NCBI RefSeq assembly: GCF_019203965.1 | Contig: NZ_CP076448.1 | Coordinates: 248,001-312,000, forward strand | Length of the DNA: 64,000 bases | DNA from: Elioraea tepida | Lineage (GTDB): Bacteria; Pseudomonadota; Alphaproteobacteria; Acetobacterales; Acetobacteraceae | Reading direction: 5' to 3' | The notes under the pieces: model-generated | Seen by the model: only the letters and a program-made list of their open reading frames with translations | Databases searched by the model: none | Told to the model about the DNA's origin: nothing | Program-made: the position numbers and the translations under genes | Shown: piece after piece, positions 17,733-25,861 of the stretch | How the letters are laid out: each line of letters begins with the position of its first letter | Numbering within the stretch: the first letter of the stretch is position 1

Positions 17733-18458
17733 ATGGCGGGCCATACCGTACGATCCTTCGACGAGGAGCTCCGGCACCTGCGCGACATCATCGCCCGCAT
17801 GGGAGGCATGGTCGAGAGCCAGCTCGCGCTCGCGACCACGGCGATGGTCAAGCGTGACGTCGCGCTCGCCACGCGCGTCGTCGAGACCGACCCGCAGGTT
17901 GACGCAATGGACCGCGAGGTCTCGCACCACGTCGTCAAGCTTCTGGCGCTTCGCCAGCCTATGGCGGGCGACTTGAGGCTGATCGTGGGCTCGATGCGGA
18001 TCGCCTCCGATCTCGAGCGCATCGGCGACTATGCCGCCAACGTCGCGAAACGATCGCTCGTGCTCGCGCAGAACCCCCCGTCCGTCTCCTATGGTCCGAT
18101 CGAGCGGATGGGCCGGATGGTGCAGGAGATGCTCAAGGACACGCTCGATGCCTTCGCCACCGACGATGCGGCGAAGGCGATGTCGGTCTGGCGCCGCGAC
18201 GAGGCGGTGGACGAGATGTATTCCTCGCTCTTCCGCACGCTGCTGACCTACATGATGGAGGACCCGCGCAACATCACCCCCTGCACGCATCTTCTCTTCA
18301 TCGCCAAGAACCTCGAGCGGATCGGTGATCACGCGACCAACATCGCCGAGACGATCCATTTCGCCGTGGTGGGCGAGGAGCCGGAAGGGGAACGGCCGAA
18401 GGGTGACACCTCGTCGCTTGCGGCTGCAGACGTCGGAGGATCGAGCGATGCGTCTTGA
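17733..18458 (+). CDS. phoU: phosphate signalling protein PhoU
   Basis: A 241-residue all-helical protein with two PhoU repeats; ASDLERIGDYAANVAKR and AKNLERIGDHATNIAE are the paired metal-binding motifs. PhoU links Pst transport state to the PhoR/PhoB system and restrains phosphate uptake. GAGGAG precedes the ATG by six bases. Its 3' end overlaps phoB by 11 bases, so the two are translationally coupled. Confidence 0.96.
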   Translation: MAGHTVRSFDEELRHLRDIIARMGGMVESQLALATTAMVKRDVALATRVVETDPQVDAMDREVSHHVVKLLALRQPMAGDLRLIVGSMRIASDLERIGDYAANVAKRSLVLAQNPPSVSYGPIERMGRMVQEMLKDTLDAFATDDAAKAMSVWRRDEAVDEMYSSLFRTLLTYMMEDPRNITPCTHLLFIAKNLERIGDHATNIAETIHFAVVGEEPEGERPKGDTSSLAAADVGGSSDAS

Positions 18459-19191
18459 ACCTTCGCAGGCGACGGCAGCGACCATCTCGAGCATGCTGAA
18501 ACCGCTGATCCTAATTGTCGAGGACGAGGCGCCGCTCGTGACGATGCTGCGTTATAACCTCGAGAAGCAGGGCTTCCGCGTCGAGGAGGCGAGCGACGGG
18601 CAGGAGGCGCTGACGAAGATCGCCGAGGCCCGGCCCGATCTCGTCCTGCTCGACTGGATGCTCCCCGCGATGTCCGGCATCGAAGTGTGCCGCCAGATAC
18701 GCCGCAAGCCGGGAACGCGCGACCTGCCCATCATCATGGTGACCGCACGCGCGGAGGATGCGGATGCGGTGCGCGGCCTCAACACCGGGGCCGACGACTA
18801 CATCACCAAGCCCTTCCAGATGGACATGCTGCTTGCGCGTATCCGCGCCCTGCTGCGCCGCGCGGGCGCCACACCGGCGAAGGGCACGCTCAAGTTCCAT
18901 GACATCACAATGGACCTCGCGGCCCATCGCGTTCAGCGTCAGGGGCGTAGCGTCCATCTCGGCCCGACCGAGTTCCGCCTGCTCGAGTTCTTCATGCAGC
19001 ATCCGGGGCGGGTGTTCTCGCGCGAGGAGCTGCTCGACGCCGTGTGGGGGCCCGACATCCATGTCGAGCCGCGGACGGTGGATGTGCACATCCGCAGGCT
19101 GCGCAAAAGCCTGAACGGGCCGGGCGAGATCGACGTCATCCGCACCGTTCGGGCGGCAGGCTACGCGCTCGACACGGAACCATCAGGTTAG
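18448..19191 (+). CDS. phoB: phosphate regulon response regulator PhoB
   Basis: OmpR/PhoB-type response regulator, 247 residues. The receiver domain has acidic VEDE at 24-27, the phosphoacceptor D69 in LLDWMLP, and the conserved lysine in ITKPFQ. A winged-helix effector (GPTEFRLLEFFMQHPG, then RTVDVHIRRLRKSL) follows. CGGAGGA precedes ATG 18448; ATG 18493 would remove 15 residues. It presumably activates this operon through the Pho box at 11192. No phoR sensor kinase is encoded nearby, so its partner is elsewhere. Confidence 0.95.
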   Translation: MRLEPSQATAATISSMLKPLILIVEDEAPLVTMLRYNLEKQGFRVEEASDGQEALTKIAEARPDLVLLDWMLPAMSGIEVCRQIRRKPGTRDLPIIMVTARAEDADAVRGLNTGADDYITKPFQMDMLLARIRALLRRAGATPAKGTLKFHDITMDLAAHRVQRQGRSVHLGPTEFRLLEFFMQHPGRVFSREELLDAVWGPDIHVEPRTVDVHIRRLRKSLNGPGEIDVIRTVRAAGYALDTEPSG

Positions 19192-19267
19192 CGCGCGAGC
19201 GGCGGCCCCTGGCACCCAGGCCCACCGGCCGGAGATGGCGGAACGGCTGGCGCCGTCGCGGCGCCGC

Positions 19268-20284
19268 TCAGGCGGAGGCGAGGCGGCGAAGGGTCGCAAG
19301 AAGCGCGGCCGGATAGGGGATCCCTTCCGCCCGGTGCTTCGCCCTCAGTGCGAGACGCCGGTCCCCGGGAAGACGAACACCCGGCTCGGCGAGAATCCGT
19401 TCCGTGATCGCCCGCACACGCTCGGCCACGGCCTGGGCCGAGGCCCCCAGGGCGCCGGGCGCGATCGCGATGAAGGCCTGGCCGATCCGTGGCGGCCCGC
19501 CCCGATCGTCGAAGAAGCTCGAGGCCTCGAAGCCGGCGTGGCTTGCGGTCAACGCCGCTGTGAGCAGTTCGACCGCGAGCACAAGCGCCGCTCCCTTCGC
19601 GCCGCCGATCGGCAGCATCGCGCCGGCAAGAGCGGCGCGCGCATCGGTCGTCGGCCTGCCCTCGGCATCGACCGCCCATCCCTCGGGGATCGGCTCGCCC
19701 TTCTCCGCCGCGACCATGATTCTCCCCCGCGCAGCGACGGACAGGGAGAGGTCGATCACCAGTGGGTCACGCCCCGGGACGGGGCAGGCGAAAGCGACCG
19801 GGTTGGTTCCGAACAGGGGCGTGCCCGAGCCGGCAGGCGCGATCGCGGCCGGAGAGTTCGTGAAGCCAAGGGCGAAGGCGCCCGCCACGCGCGCGAGGTC
19901 CTCGACGAACAACCCCATCGCGCCGGCGTGGTGACTGTTGCGCACGCCGAGCGCCACCACGCCCTGCGCCGGCAGGAGCGAGGCCATCCAGGAGAGCCCG
20001 AGCGCGATCGCCGGATAGGCGAGCCCGTCATCGGCATCGACCGCCACGGTCGCGCTCGATGGTCGCGTGACGGACGGCACGGCCTCGCCTTTCACCTTGC
20101 CGCAACGGAGCTGGGACGCATAGGCCGGAACGCGTGTGAGCCCGTGCGAGGCGATGCCGTCGAGGTCAGCGCGGGCGAGCATGCGCGCGGTGTGTCGTGC
20201 GGCCTCAGCGCCTGCGCCAGCGGCACGCAGCGCGGCAGCGGCCAGCGCCTGGGCTGCGTCAAAGGGGAGTGTCTCGGTGCTCAT
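19268..20284 (-). CDS. Ldh2/MDH2-family oxidoreductase, ComC-like
   Basis: A 338-residue NAD(P)-dependent 2-hydroxyacid dehydrogenase of the malate/L-lactate/ureidoglycolate/(R)-sulfolactate dehydrogenase family, structurally unrelated to classical lactate dehydrogenases. Signatures are DLDGIASHGLTR with His47, NSHHAGAMG with His117/118, and the glycine-rich GTPLFGTNPVAFACP stretch. It is the last gene of the twelve-gene minus-strand operon and overlaps the preceding dehydrogenase gene by 4 bases. Pairing with a SlcC-like enzyme recalls the sulfolactate-inverting SlcC/ComC couple, but malate-like substrates are equally possible given the neighbouring fumarase. Confidence 0.85.
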   Translation of the reverse strand: MSTETLPFDAAQALAAAALRAAGAGAEAARHTARMLARADLDGIASHGLTRVPAYASQLRCGKVKGEAVPSVTRPSSATVAVDADDGLAYPAIALGLSWMASLLPAQGVVALGVRNSHHAGAMGLFVEDLARVAGAFALGFTNSPAAIAPAGSGTPLFGTNPVAFACPVPGRDPLVIDLSLSVAARGRIMVAAEKGEPIPEGWAVDAEGRPTTDARAALAGAMLPIGGAKGAALVLAVELLTAALTASHAGFEASSFFDDRGGPPRIGQAFIAIAPGALGASAQAVAERVRAITERILAEPGVRLPGDRRLALRAKHRAEGIPYPAALLATLRRLASA

Positions 20285-21213
20285 GCTGTCCGTTCGAGTT
20301 CGGCGGCGACACGCTCGGCGATCAGGGCCGAGACGCGCCGGTTGCTCTCCTTTGTGACGCCGGCGATGTGCGGCGTGAGGAGAAGGTTTGGCACGCCGGC
20401 GAAGCGTTGCGGCGCCTCGGGTGGCTCCTGCTCGAAGACGTCGAGCACCGCACCGGCGATCCGCCCCTCGCGCAGCGCTGTGACCAGGGCCGCCTCGTCG
20501 ACGATGCCGCCGCGCGCGGTGTTGATCAGCACCGCATCGGGCCGCATCGCGGCGATCCGGCGCGAATCGATCAGCCGGCGGGTCGTGTCGTTCAGCGGCA
20601 CGTGCAACGAGATGACGTCGGCCGCGGCGATCAGCGGATCAAGCGTCATCGGTTCGACGCCTGCGCGGCGAATCTCGTCTTGGCCGATCGCCGGATCGCA
20701 GGCGGCCACCCGCATCCCCTGCGCCGTCGCGCGCCGCACGATCCGGCGCGCGATGTCGCCGAAGCCGACAAGGCCGAGCAGCCGGCCCTGTGCCTCGCGG
20801 CCGGTGAGTGCCGTGCGCGGCCATTCGCCAGCGGCGATGCGTTCGGTCGCGCCGAAGGCGCCGCGCAGCAGGATCAGGAGTGCTGCGATCACATATTCCG
20901 CCACCGCATCGGCATTGGCGCCCGTCGCCGGGATCACGCGGATATCGCGCTCGGCACAAGCCGCGACGTCGATGTTGTCGAGGCCAACGCCGAGCCGGCC
21001 GACCACCCTGAGCCGCGGCGCCGCCGCGAGCAGCGCCCCGCGCACCTGGGTGCGATTGCGCACGATCAGCGCCGGCGCGTCGGCGAGCGCGTTGGCCAGA
21101 CGGGCCGGGTCGTCGGGAAGCGCGGCGTCGTAGAGCACCTCGAAACGCGCGGCGAGCGCAGCGACGGCGTCCTCGTCCATGAACTCGGAGATGGCGATCC
21201 GGTCACGCCTCAT
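20281..21213 (-). CDS. D-isomer-specific 2-hydroxyacid dehydrogenase, SlcC-like
   Basis: A 310-residue NAD-dependent 2-hydroxyacid dehydrogenase. The Rossmann motif is LVGFGDIARRI, and the catalytic Arg, Glu and His lie in NTARGGIVDE, DVFEQEPPE and LLTPHIAG. From memory, the N-terminal ISEFMDED and RNRTQVRGALL segments resemble (S)-sulfolactate dehydrogenase SlcC; a database comparison is needed to confirm this. It overlaps the flavoprotein gene before it and the Ldh2-family gene after it by 4 bases each. With its neighbour it could oxidise both enantiomers of one hydroxy acid. Confidence 0.85.
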   Translation of the reverse strand: MRRDRIAISEFMDEDAVAALAARFEVLYDAALPDDPARLANALADAPALIVRNRTQVRGALLAAAPRLRVVGRLGVGLDNIDVAACAERDIRVIPATGANADAVAEYVIAALLILLRGAFGATERIAAGEWPRTALTGREAQGRLLGLVGFGDIARRIVRRATAQGMRVAACDPAIGQDEIRRAGVEPMTLDPLIAAADVISLHVPLNDTTRRLIDSRRIAAMRPDAVLINTARGGIVDEAALVTALREGRIAGAVLDVFEQEPPEAPQRFAGVPNLLLTPHIAGVTKESNRRVSALIAERVAAELERTA

Positions 21214-22946
21214 GCGGCTGCCTCGCGCAGCAGCGTTTCGCCAGGCGCAACGATGTCGAAGCGCACGGCTTCGGTGGTGACGGCGAGCGCGTCCCCTGTC
21301 AGACGCACCACCGTGTAGCGGCTGGCCGCGAGGTCGCCGGTCGCGGGGAAGTCCTCGCGCCAGTGCGCACCGCGGCTGTCGGTGCGGGCCATCGCCGCCG
21401 TCGCGATCGCGCGACTGACGAGAACGAGGTTCTCGAGGTTCAGGCGGTCCTGCCAGGTGAGGTTGTAGCGGCGGTCACCGTCCGGAACGCCGCAGGCCTC
21501 GACCTCCGCCGCGAGAGCGTCGAGTGCGGCGATCGCGCGCCCGAGCCCTGCGGCATCGCGCAGGATGCCGACATCCTGCCACATGACGTCGAGCAGGCGT
21601 CTGCGCAGGCCGAACAGGTCGCCGGCCGGGCGCGCGAACGGGGCGAGTGTCTTATCGATCGCCGCCTGAAGGAGGGCAAGGTCGGGTGGTGCGAATGCGC
21701 CGTGCCGCGGCACCCAGGCGGCCATCGACTCCCCGGCGATGCCGCCGAACACGGTCGAGTTCGCGACGCCGTTGCCGCCGAGGCGGTTCGCGCCGTGCAC
21801 GCCGCCCGTATCCTCGCCGGCGGCGAACAGCCCGGGCAGCTCTGTGCTGCAGTCCGCCTCGAACACGAGGCCGCCCATCATGTAGTGCGCGGTCGGGATG
21901 ACCGGCACATGCCCGCCGGCAAGATCGAAACCGCAATCGGCGCAGCGCTCGACCATACCCTTGAACTGGCGCCGGACGTTTTCGGGGCCGAGATGCGCCA
22001 TCGCGATCCACACCCCGCCTTCGGGAGTCGCGCGGCCCTCGCGGATCACACCCATGATCGCCCGGCTCACGACGTCGCGCGTCGCCCGTTCGCCCTTTGA
22101 GTCGTAGTCGAACATGAAGCGCCGTCCCGCGCCGTCGAGCAGATGGCCGCCGGCGCCGCGCAGGCCTTCCTCGATCACCGTGCCGGTCATGCGCGTCTCC
22201 TCGCCGGCGAGCAGGCCGGTTGGGTGGAACTGCACCATCTCCATGTCGCGCAGCGGCAGCCCCGCCCGCAGAGCCATCGCGAGCCCGTCGCAGGACTTGT
22301 CGCCCGAAGGCGTGTGGTAGCGGTACATGGTCGGTCCGCCGCCGGTCGCGAGCAGCACGGCTTTGGCCTGGACGAAGCGGAACGTTCCCTCGCGCATGTC
22401 GAGCAGAAGCACGCCTGAGAGGCGCGTTCCGTCAGCCGCGGGGATCAGCGCGAGCGCGCGATGGTCCTCGAGCCGGCGCACGTCGCGCGCGAGAACCTGT
22501 TCGGAGAGGCGGTTGATGATCTCGATCCCCGTCAGGTCGCCCTTGTGGACGGTGCGGTCGAAGGTCTGGCCGGCGAAGGCCTTCTGGTGGATCGTCCCGT
22601 CCGGGTTGCGGTCGAAGAAGCAGCCGATCTCGTTTTCGAGTTCGCGGATCCGCTTCGGTGCGGTCTCGCACAGGATCCAGGCGAGATCCTGGCGGTTGAG
22701 CCACTTGCCGCCCTCGATCGTGTCCATGAAGTGGCGCTCGACCGAATCGCCTGGGGCAAGAGCCACGTTGTAGCCCCCCTGCACCATGCGCGTGCAGCCG
22801 CACTTACCGACCAGGCCCTTCACCGCGAGGGTGACGTCGAGCGCGGGGTTGGCGCGCTTGGCGTGCAGCGCGGCGAACAGCCCCGCGCCGCCTGCGCCGA
22901 CGATCAGGATGTCTGTGCGCAGCGTGTCGATGCCGCGTACGGCCAT
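21210..22946 (-). CDS. succinate dehydrogenase/fumarate reductase-like flavoprotein subunit
   Basis: Catalytic FAD subunit, 578 residues. FAD-binding GAGGAG is at 17-22. Dicarboxylate-site residues of the SdhA/FrdA family are conserved: QFHPTGLL, the arginine in EEGLRGAGG, IPTAHYMMGG, and HGANRLGGNG. The histidine that carries covalent FAD in SdhA (S-H-T-x-x-A-Q-G-G) is replaced by Cys51 in CTRMVQGG. FAD is therefore probably non-covalent, as in L-aspartate oxidase and some soluble reductases. The true start follows the fumarase beta stop by 4 bases; upstream in-frame codons belong to another frame's gene. Its Fe-S and anchor partners lie at 25184-26578. Confidence 0.9.
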   Translation of the reverse strand: MAVRGIDTLRTDILIVGAGGAGLFAALHAKRANPALDVTLAVKGLVGKCGCTRMVQGGYNVALAPGDSVERHFMDTIEGGKWLNRQDLAWILCETAPKRIRELENEIGCFFDRNPDGTIHQKAFAGQTFDRTVHKGDLTGIEIINRLSEQVLARDVRRLEDHRALALIPAADGTRLSGVLLLDMREGTFRFVQAKAVLLATGGGPTMYRYHTPSGDKSCDGLAMALRAGLPLRDMEMVQFHPTGLLAGEETRMTGTVIEEGLRGAGGHLLDGAGRRFMFDYDSKGERATRDVVSRAIMGVIREGRATPEGGVWIAMAHLGPENVRRQFKGMVERCADCGFDLAGGHVPVIPTAHYMMGGLVFEADCSTELPGLFAAGEDTGGVHGANRLGGNGVANSTVFGGIAGESMAAWVPRHGAFAPPDLALLQAAIDKTLAPFARPAGDLFGLRRRLLDVMWQDVGILRDAAGLGRAIAALDALAAEVEACGVPDGDRRYNLTWQDRLNLENLVLVSRAIATAAMARTDSRGAHWREDFPATGDLAASRYTVVRLTGDALAVTTEAVRFDIVAPGETLLREAAA

Positions 22947-22950
22947 CGGC

Positions 22951-23562
22951 TCAGTCCTCCGCGCCGAGGGCGGCGAGGGCGGCGGCGCGTCGCGCGGCGA
23001 CGCGCTCTCCCACCGTCGCGTAGAGGCTGCCGCCGTGGCTGTCCATCGCCACGAGCAGCGGCCCGAAGCGCCTGATGCGGAACTTCCACAGGCTCTCCGG
23101 ATGGAGGTCGTCGAGGTCGACATCCTCGATCGCGGTGATCCAGGTCGTTTCGAGGGCGGCGGCGCCGCCGACCACCGCGAGATAGGCGCCGCCGTAGCGC
23201 CGGAACGCCTCGGCCGAGGCGGGGCCGAGCCCGCCCTTGCCGATGACCAGACGCACGCCGTGGTCGCGCATCAGCGGTTCGGTGAAGCGCTCCATGCGCA
23301 TCGAGGTGGTGATGCCGATGCAGAGGGGCGCGTAGCCCGCCGGCGCTTCGGGCGAGGGCGGTACGCGCTTCACGTTCGGCGCCGTGTGGATGACGGCATG
23401 GCCGCGCAGGTCGAGCCGGATGTTCCGGCCCCTGTCGAACATCGCGATCTGGGTCGCGTCGCGGATGCCGAACAGCCAGTTCTCGAGCGTGACGGTGTCG
23501 CCGACGCGCAAGCGACGCACCGCCGCCTCGTCGCAGGGCATGGAGAGGACCTGGTGCGTCAT
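22951..23562 (-). CDS. class I fumarase/tartrate dehydratase beta subunit
   Basis: A 203-residue Fe-S hydro-lyase C-terminal (beta) domain. Family features are LRVGDTVTLENWLFGIRDA, the GITTSMRMERF segment and IGKGGLGP. In split class I fumarases and TtdAB it combines with the alpha subunit to add or remove water on a C4 dicarboxylate. It lies 3 bases after the alpha gene and 4 bases before the flavoprotein gene, so all three should be made together. Substrate cannot be assigned; fumarate, tartrate and substituted fumarates are open. Confidence 0.88.
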   Translation of the reverse strand: MTHQVLSMPCDEAAVRRLRVGDTVTLENWLFGIRDATQIAMFDRGRNIRLDLRGHAVIHTAPNVKRVPPSPEAPAGYAPLCIGITTSMRMERFTEPLMRDHGVRLVIGKGGLGPASAEAFRRYGGAYLAVVGGAAALETTWITAIEDVDLDDLHPESLWKFRIRRFGPLLVAMDSHGGSLYATVGERVAARRAAALAALGAED

Positions 23563-23565
23563 GGC

Positions 23566-24441
23566 TCAGAACCCGAACGTGACGCCGCCGGGCGTGATGG
23601 TGGCGCGCGCGCGCCGCGCCGAGTGGCACTGGATGTTCACCGCGACCGGGTTCATGGTGATGTGCGTCGCTGCGGTCTCGACATGGACGGCGAAGGCGGT
23701 GGAATCGCCGCCGAGACCCTGCGGACCGATCCCCAGCATGTTCACGGCTCTGGACAGCTCGCTCTCGAGCGCCGCCCCTTCCGGGTCGGCGCAGACGGAG
23801 CCGAGCGGCCTCGTCGCGGCGATCTTGGCGAGATGCATGCAGAGATCGGAGGTGCCGCCGATGCCGACGCCGACGATGGTGGGTGGACAGACCTTGCCGC
23901 CCGCCTCGATCACGCGGTCGATCACGAAGCGCTTCACCGCCGCCACCCCGTCGGCCGGAACGAGCATGCGCAGGAACGAGCCGTTCTCGCTGCCCGAGCC
24001 CTTCGGGATCATTTCGATCTCCACCGTCTCGGGACGGTCGTCGAAGTCGATATGAAGTACCGGAACGCGGATGCCGCAGGAGGTGTGCTCGTTGCGGCGC
24101 GTGATCGGATGCACGACCGAGGACCGCAATGGGTGCTCGCGCGTCGCCCGCTCGCAGCCGCGGCGTATCGCCGCCTTGAGCGCGGCGCCGTCGAAGGAGA
24201 CGCCGCGGCCGATCGTGATGTTGTAGATCGGGATCCCGGTGTCCTGGCAGAGCAGGTTGTCGTCGCGTTCGGCAACCGCGATGTTCTCGACCATCGTGGC
24301 GAGCAGGCTGCGGCCGGTCGGGTCGGTCTCGGTGCGCTGCAGCCGGACGAAGCCCTCCTTCACGTCGTCCGGCAGCAGCTTCAGAGCGCGGATGTAGAGG
24401 AGCTTGGCGATCTCCTCGATCTCTGCGAGGTCGAGTTGCAT
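23566..24441 (-). CDS. class I fumarase/tartrate dehydratase alpha subunit
   Basis: A 291-residue [4Fe-4S] hydro-lyase alpha subunit. The probable cluster cysteines are C65 (LLCQDTGIP), C185 (KVCPPTIVGVGIGGTSD) and C272 (IQCHSARR). The RRNEHT motif near residue 116 is also typical. GGAGG precedes the ATG. In a housekeeping genome fumarase is usually the single-chain enzyme. A split version between SDH-like genes suggests a dedicated step that hydrates the product of the flavoprotein. Confidence 0.9.
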   Translation of the reverse strand: MQLDLAEIEEIAKLLYIRALKLLPDDVKEGFVRLQRTETDPTGRSLLATMVENIAVAERDDNLLCQDTGIPIYNITIGRGVSFDGAALKAAIRRGCERATREHPLRSSVVHPITRRNEHTSCGIRVPVLHIDFDDRPETVEIEMIPKGSGSENGSFLRMLVPADGVAAVKRFVIDRVIEAGGKVCPPTIVGVGIGGTSDLCMHLAKIAATRPLGSVCADPEGAALESELSRAVNMLGIGPQGLGGDSTAFAVHVETAATHITMNPVAVNIQCHSARRARATITPGGVTFGF

Positions 24442-24452
24442 CCTGTCCTCCG

Positions 24453-25187
24453 TCAGAGCAAGAGGGCGGCGCCGGAGACGGCGATCATCACTGCGAGCAG
24501 GCGCTGGAATTGCCGCTCGTTCAGGCGTCCGTAGAGACGATAACCCAGCCAGCCGCCGACCAGCAGGGCCGGGAGCGTGACCGCGAGTAGGAGCGCGCTC
24601 GTCCGGTCGAAGGCGAGCCCGCCCACAAGCACCAGCGTGGCGAGATGAATCGCGAGGATGAAGGGCTGGTAGACGCCGCGCGCGCGCTCCTTCGGCCAGC
24701 CGCGCAGCTGCGCCCAGATCGTCGTCGGTACGCCTGAATAGCCGCCGAGCCCGCTCATCATGCCGCCGACCAGGCCGACTGCGGCATCGGCGCGCCGCCC
24801 GCCGGCGGTGACGTGCGGCAGCGCCGGGGCGAGCAGAGCGTAGCCGCCGTAGGCGACCATCACCGCGCCGAGCATACGGCGCACCACGAGCGGATCGACG
24901 ACGGTCAGGAGGGCGACGCCGATCGGTACGCCGATCAGCCCGCCGATCAGGAAAGGCGCGAGCCGCGCGCGGTCGATCATCGCGCGCATGCGCCAGACGA
25001 GGATCGTGTGGAGAAGCCCGCCAGAGGCGACCACGAGGAGCGCGGAGCGCACAGGGTCGATCACGTGCAGCCAGATCGCCGAGGCCGTGAGGGCGAAGGC
25101 GAAGCCGGCCGCGCCGGCCGAGACCGCGCCGACGAAGGCGCCGAGCGAGACCAGCGCGATCGTGCCGGCCGAAAGCGTCAGCATCAC
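24453..25187 (-). CDS. TauE/SafE (TSUP) family anion permease
   Basis: A 244-residue polytopic inner-membrane protein with about eight hydrophobic segments. The TSUP-family repeats are seen as GAFVGAVSAGAAGFAFAL near the N-terminus and GLVGGMMSGLGGYSGVP near residue 140. Members include the sulfite/sulfoacetate exporters of sulfonate degraders. It overlaps the cytochrome subunit gene before it by 4 bases and precedes the fumarase genes by 11. In this setting export of sulfite, or transport of an organic acid, are the obvious alternatives. Confidence 0.85.
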   Translation of the reverse strand: MMLTLSAGTIALVSLGAFVGAVSAGAAGFAFALTASAIWLHVIDPVRSALLVVASGGLLHTILVWRMRAMIDRARLAPFLIGGLIGVPIGVALLTVVDPLVVRRMLGAVMVAYGGYALLAPALPHVTAGGRRADAAVGLVGGMMSGLGGYSGVPTTIWAQLRGWPKERARGVYQPFILAIHLATLVLVGGLAFDRTSALLLAVTLPALLVGGWLGYRLYGRLNERQFQRLLAVMIAVSGAALLL

Positions 25188-25531
25188 GCGCTCAAGTTCA
25201 GCGCGAACAGCAGCGCGACCGCGACACCGATGCCGAAGCAGGCGGCGACGACCGTGCGCGTGCGGCTCTCGGGTCGTGGGAGGAACTCGAGATGCAGCAC
25301 GCGCAGGCCGAGGGCGAGGTGCAGCGCGAGCGCCAGCACGAGCCCGGTCTCGGCGAGCTTGACCAGCGGGCTCGCGGTCAGATCGAGGAAGCGGTCGAGC
25401 GCGTCTGCCCCTTCAAGCGCGGTGCCAAGGGCGAGGAAGTGCAACGGCAGGAAGACCGCAAGCGCGAGGCCCGAAAGCCGGTGCAGCAGGGCGGCCCACC
25501 AGCCTGGGTGGTTGCGGTGCGCGCGGATCAT
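25184..25531 (-). CDS. succinate dehydrogenase cytochrome b556-like subunit (SdhC type)
   Basis: A 115-residue membrane anchor with three predicted helices. HRLSG near residue 17 is the signature of cytochrome b subunits that bind quinone and heme; a second histidine in LPLHFLALG and others in LALHLALGLRVLHLEF may ligate heme. The ATG at 25531 overlaps the preceding subunit stop (ATGA) and gives the family-like start HRNHPGWWAALLHRLSG. It probably delivers electrons from the Fe-S subunit to quinone. Confidence 0.78.
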   Translation of the reverse strand: MIRAHRNHPGWWAALLHRLSGLALAVFLPLHFLALGTALEGADALDRFLDLTASPLVKLAETGLVLALALHLALGLRVLHLEFLPRPESRTRTVVAACFGIGVAVALLFALNLSA

Positions 25532-25860
25532 GCGGCGAAGACCGCCCAGGCCGCGCGCAGCCCGAGCAGAAGCAGAAGGGCGGCGAACAGCGCCATCGCG
25601 ACGTCGCAGGACCAGCCGCGCCAGCCCGCCCATTCGCGCAGGATCGCGCGCAGCCCGATCGGCGCGTGGATCGACGCCGCGACGACGAACAGCACATAGA
25701 AGGCGAGCCAGCCGAGGTTGCCGGCGGTGCGGCCGAGGATCTCGCCGGCGGTGAGCCCGCCGCGTACCGCGACCAGGATGGTGACGAGATGCACCAGAAC
25801 CGCAACCGCCAGCACGGCGGCAGAGGCGCGCTGCAGCAGGAACAGACGCGCCGGGCTCAC
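25528..25860 (-). CDS. second membrane anchor subunit of the SDH-like complex
   Basis: A 110-residue protein with three hydrophobic helices, starting MSPARLFLLQRASAAVLAV. Histidines in LVHLVTILVA and IHAPIGLRAIL sit where SdhD/FrdD heme or quinone ligands are found. It starts one base after the Fe-S subunit stop and overlaps the SdhC-like gene by 4 bases. Assignment rests on size, topology and context more than on a strong motif. Confidence 0.72.
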   Translation of the reverse strand: MSPARLFLLQRASAAVLAVAVLVHLVTILVAVRGGLTAGEILGRTAGNLGWLAFYVLFVVAASIHAPIGLRAILREWAGWRGWSCDVAMALFAALLLLLGLRAAWAVFAA

Positions 25861-25861
25861 C

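Noticed and set aside
19249-19265. GGCGCC-GTCGC-GGCGCC hairpin in the phoB/dehydrogenase convergent gap as a terminator
   Set aside because: It is only six base pairs of a self-complementary hexamer, has no U-tract, and is expected by chance at this GC content.
19235-21133. A 632-codon plus-strand frame opposite the two dehydrogenase genes
   Set aside because: It is Arg/Ser-rich with no domain features, and both minus-strand genes under it have intact catalytic motifs.
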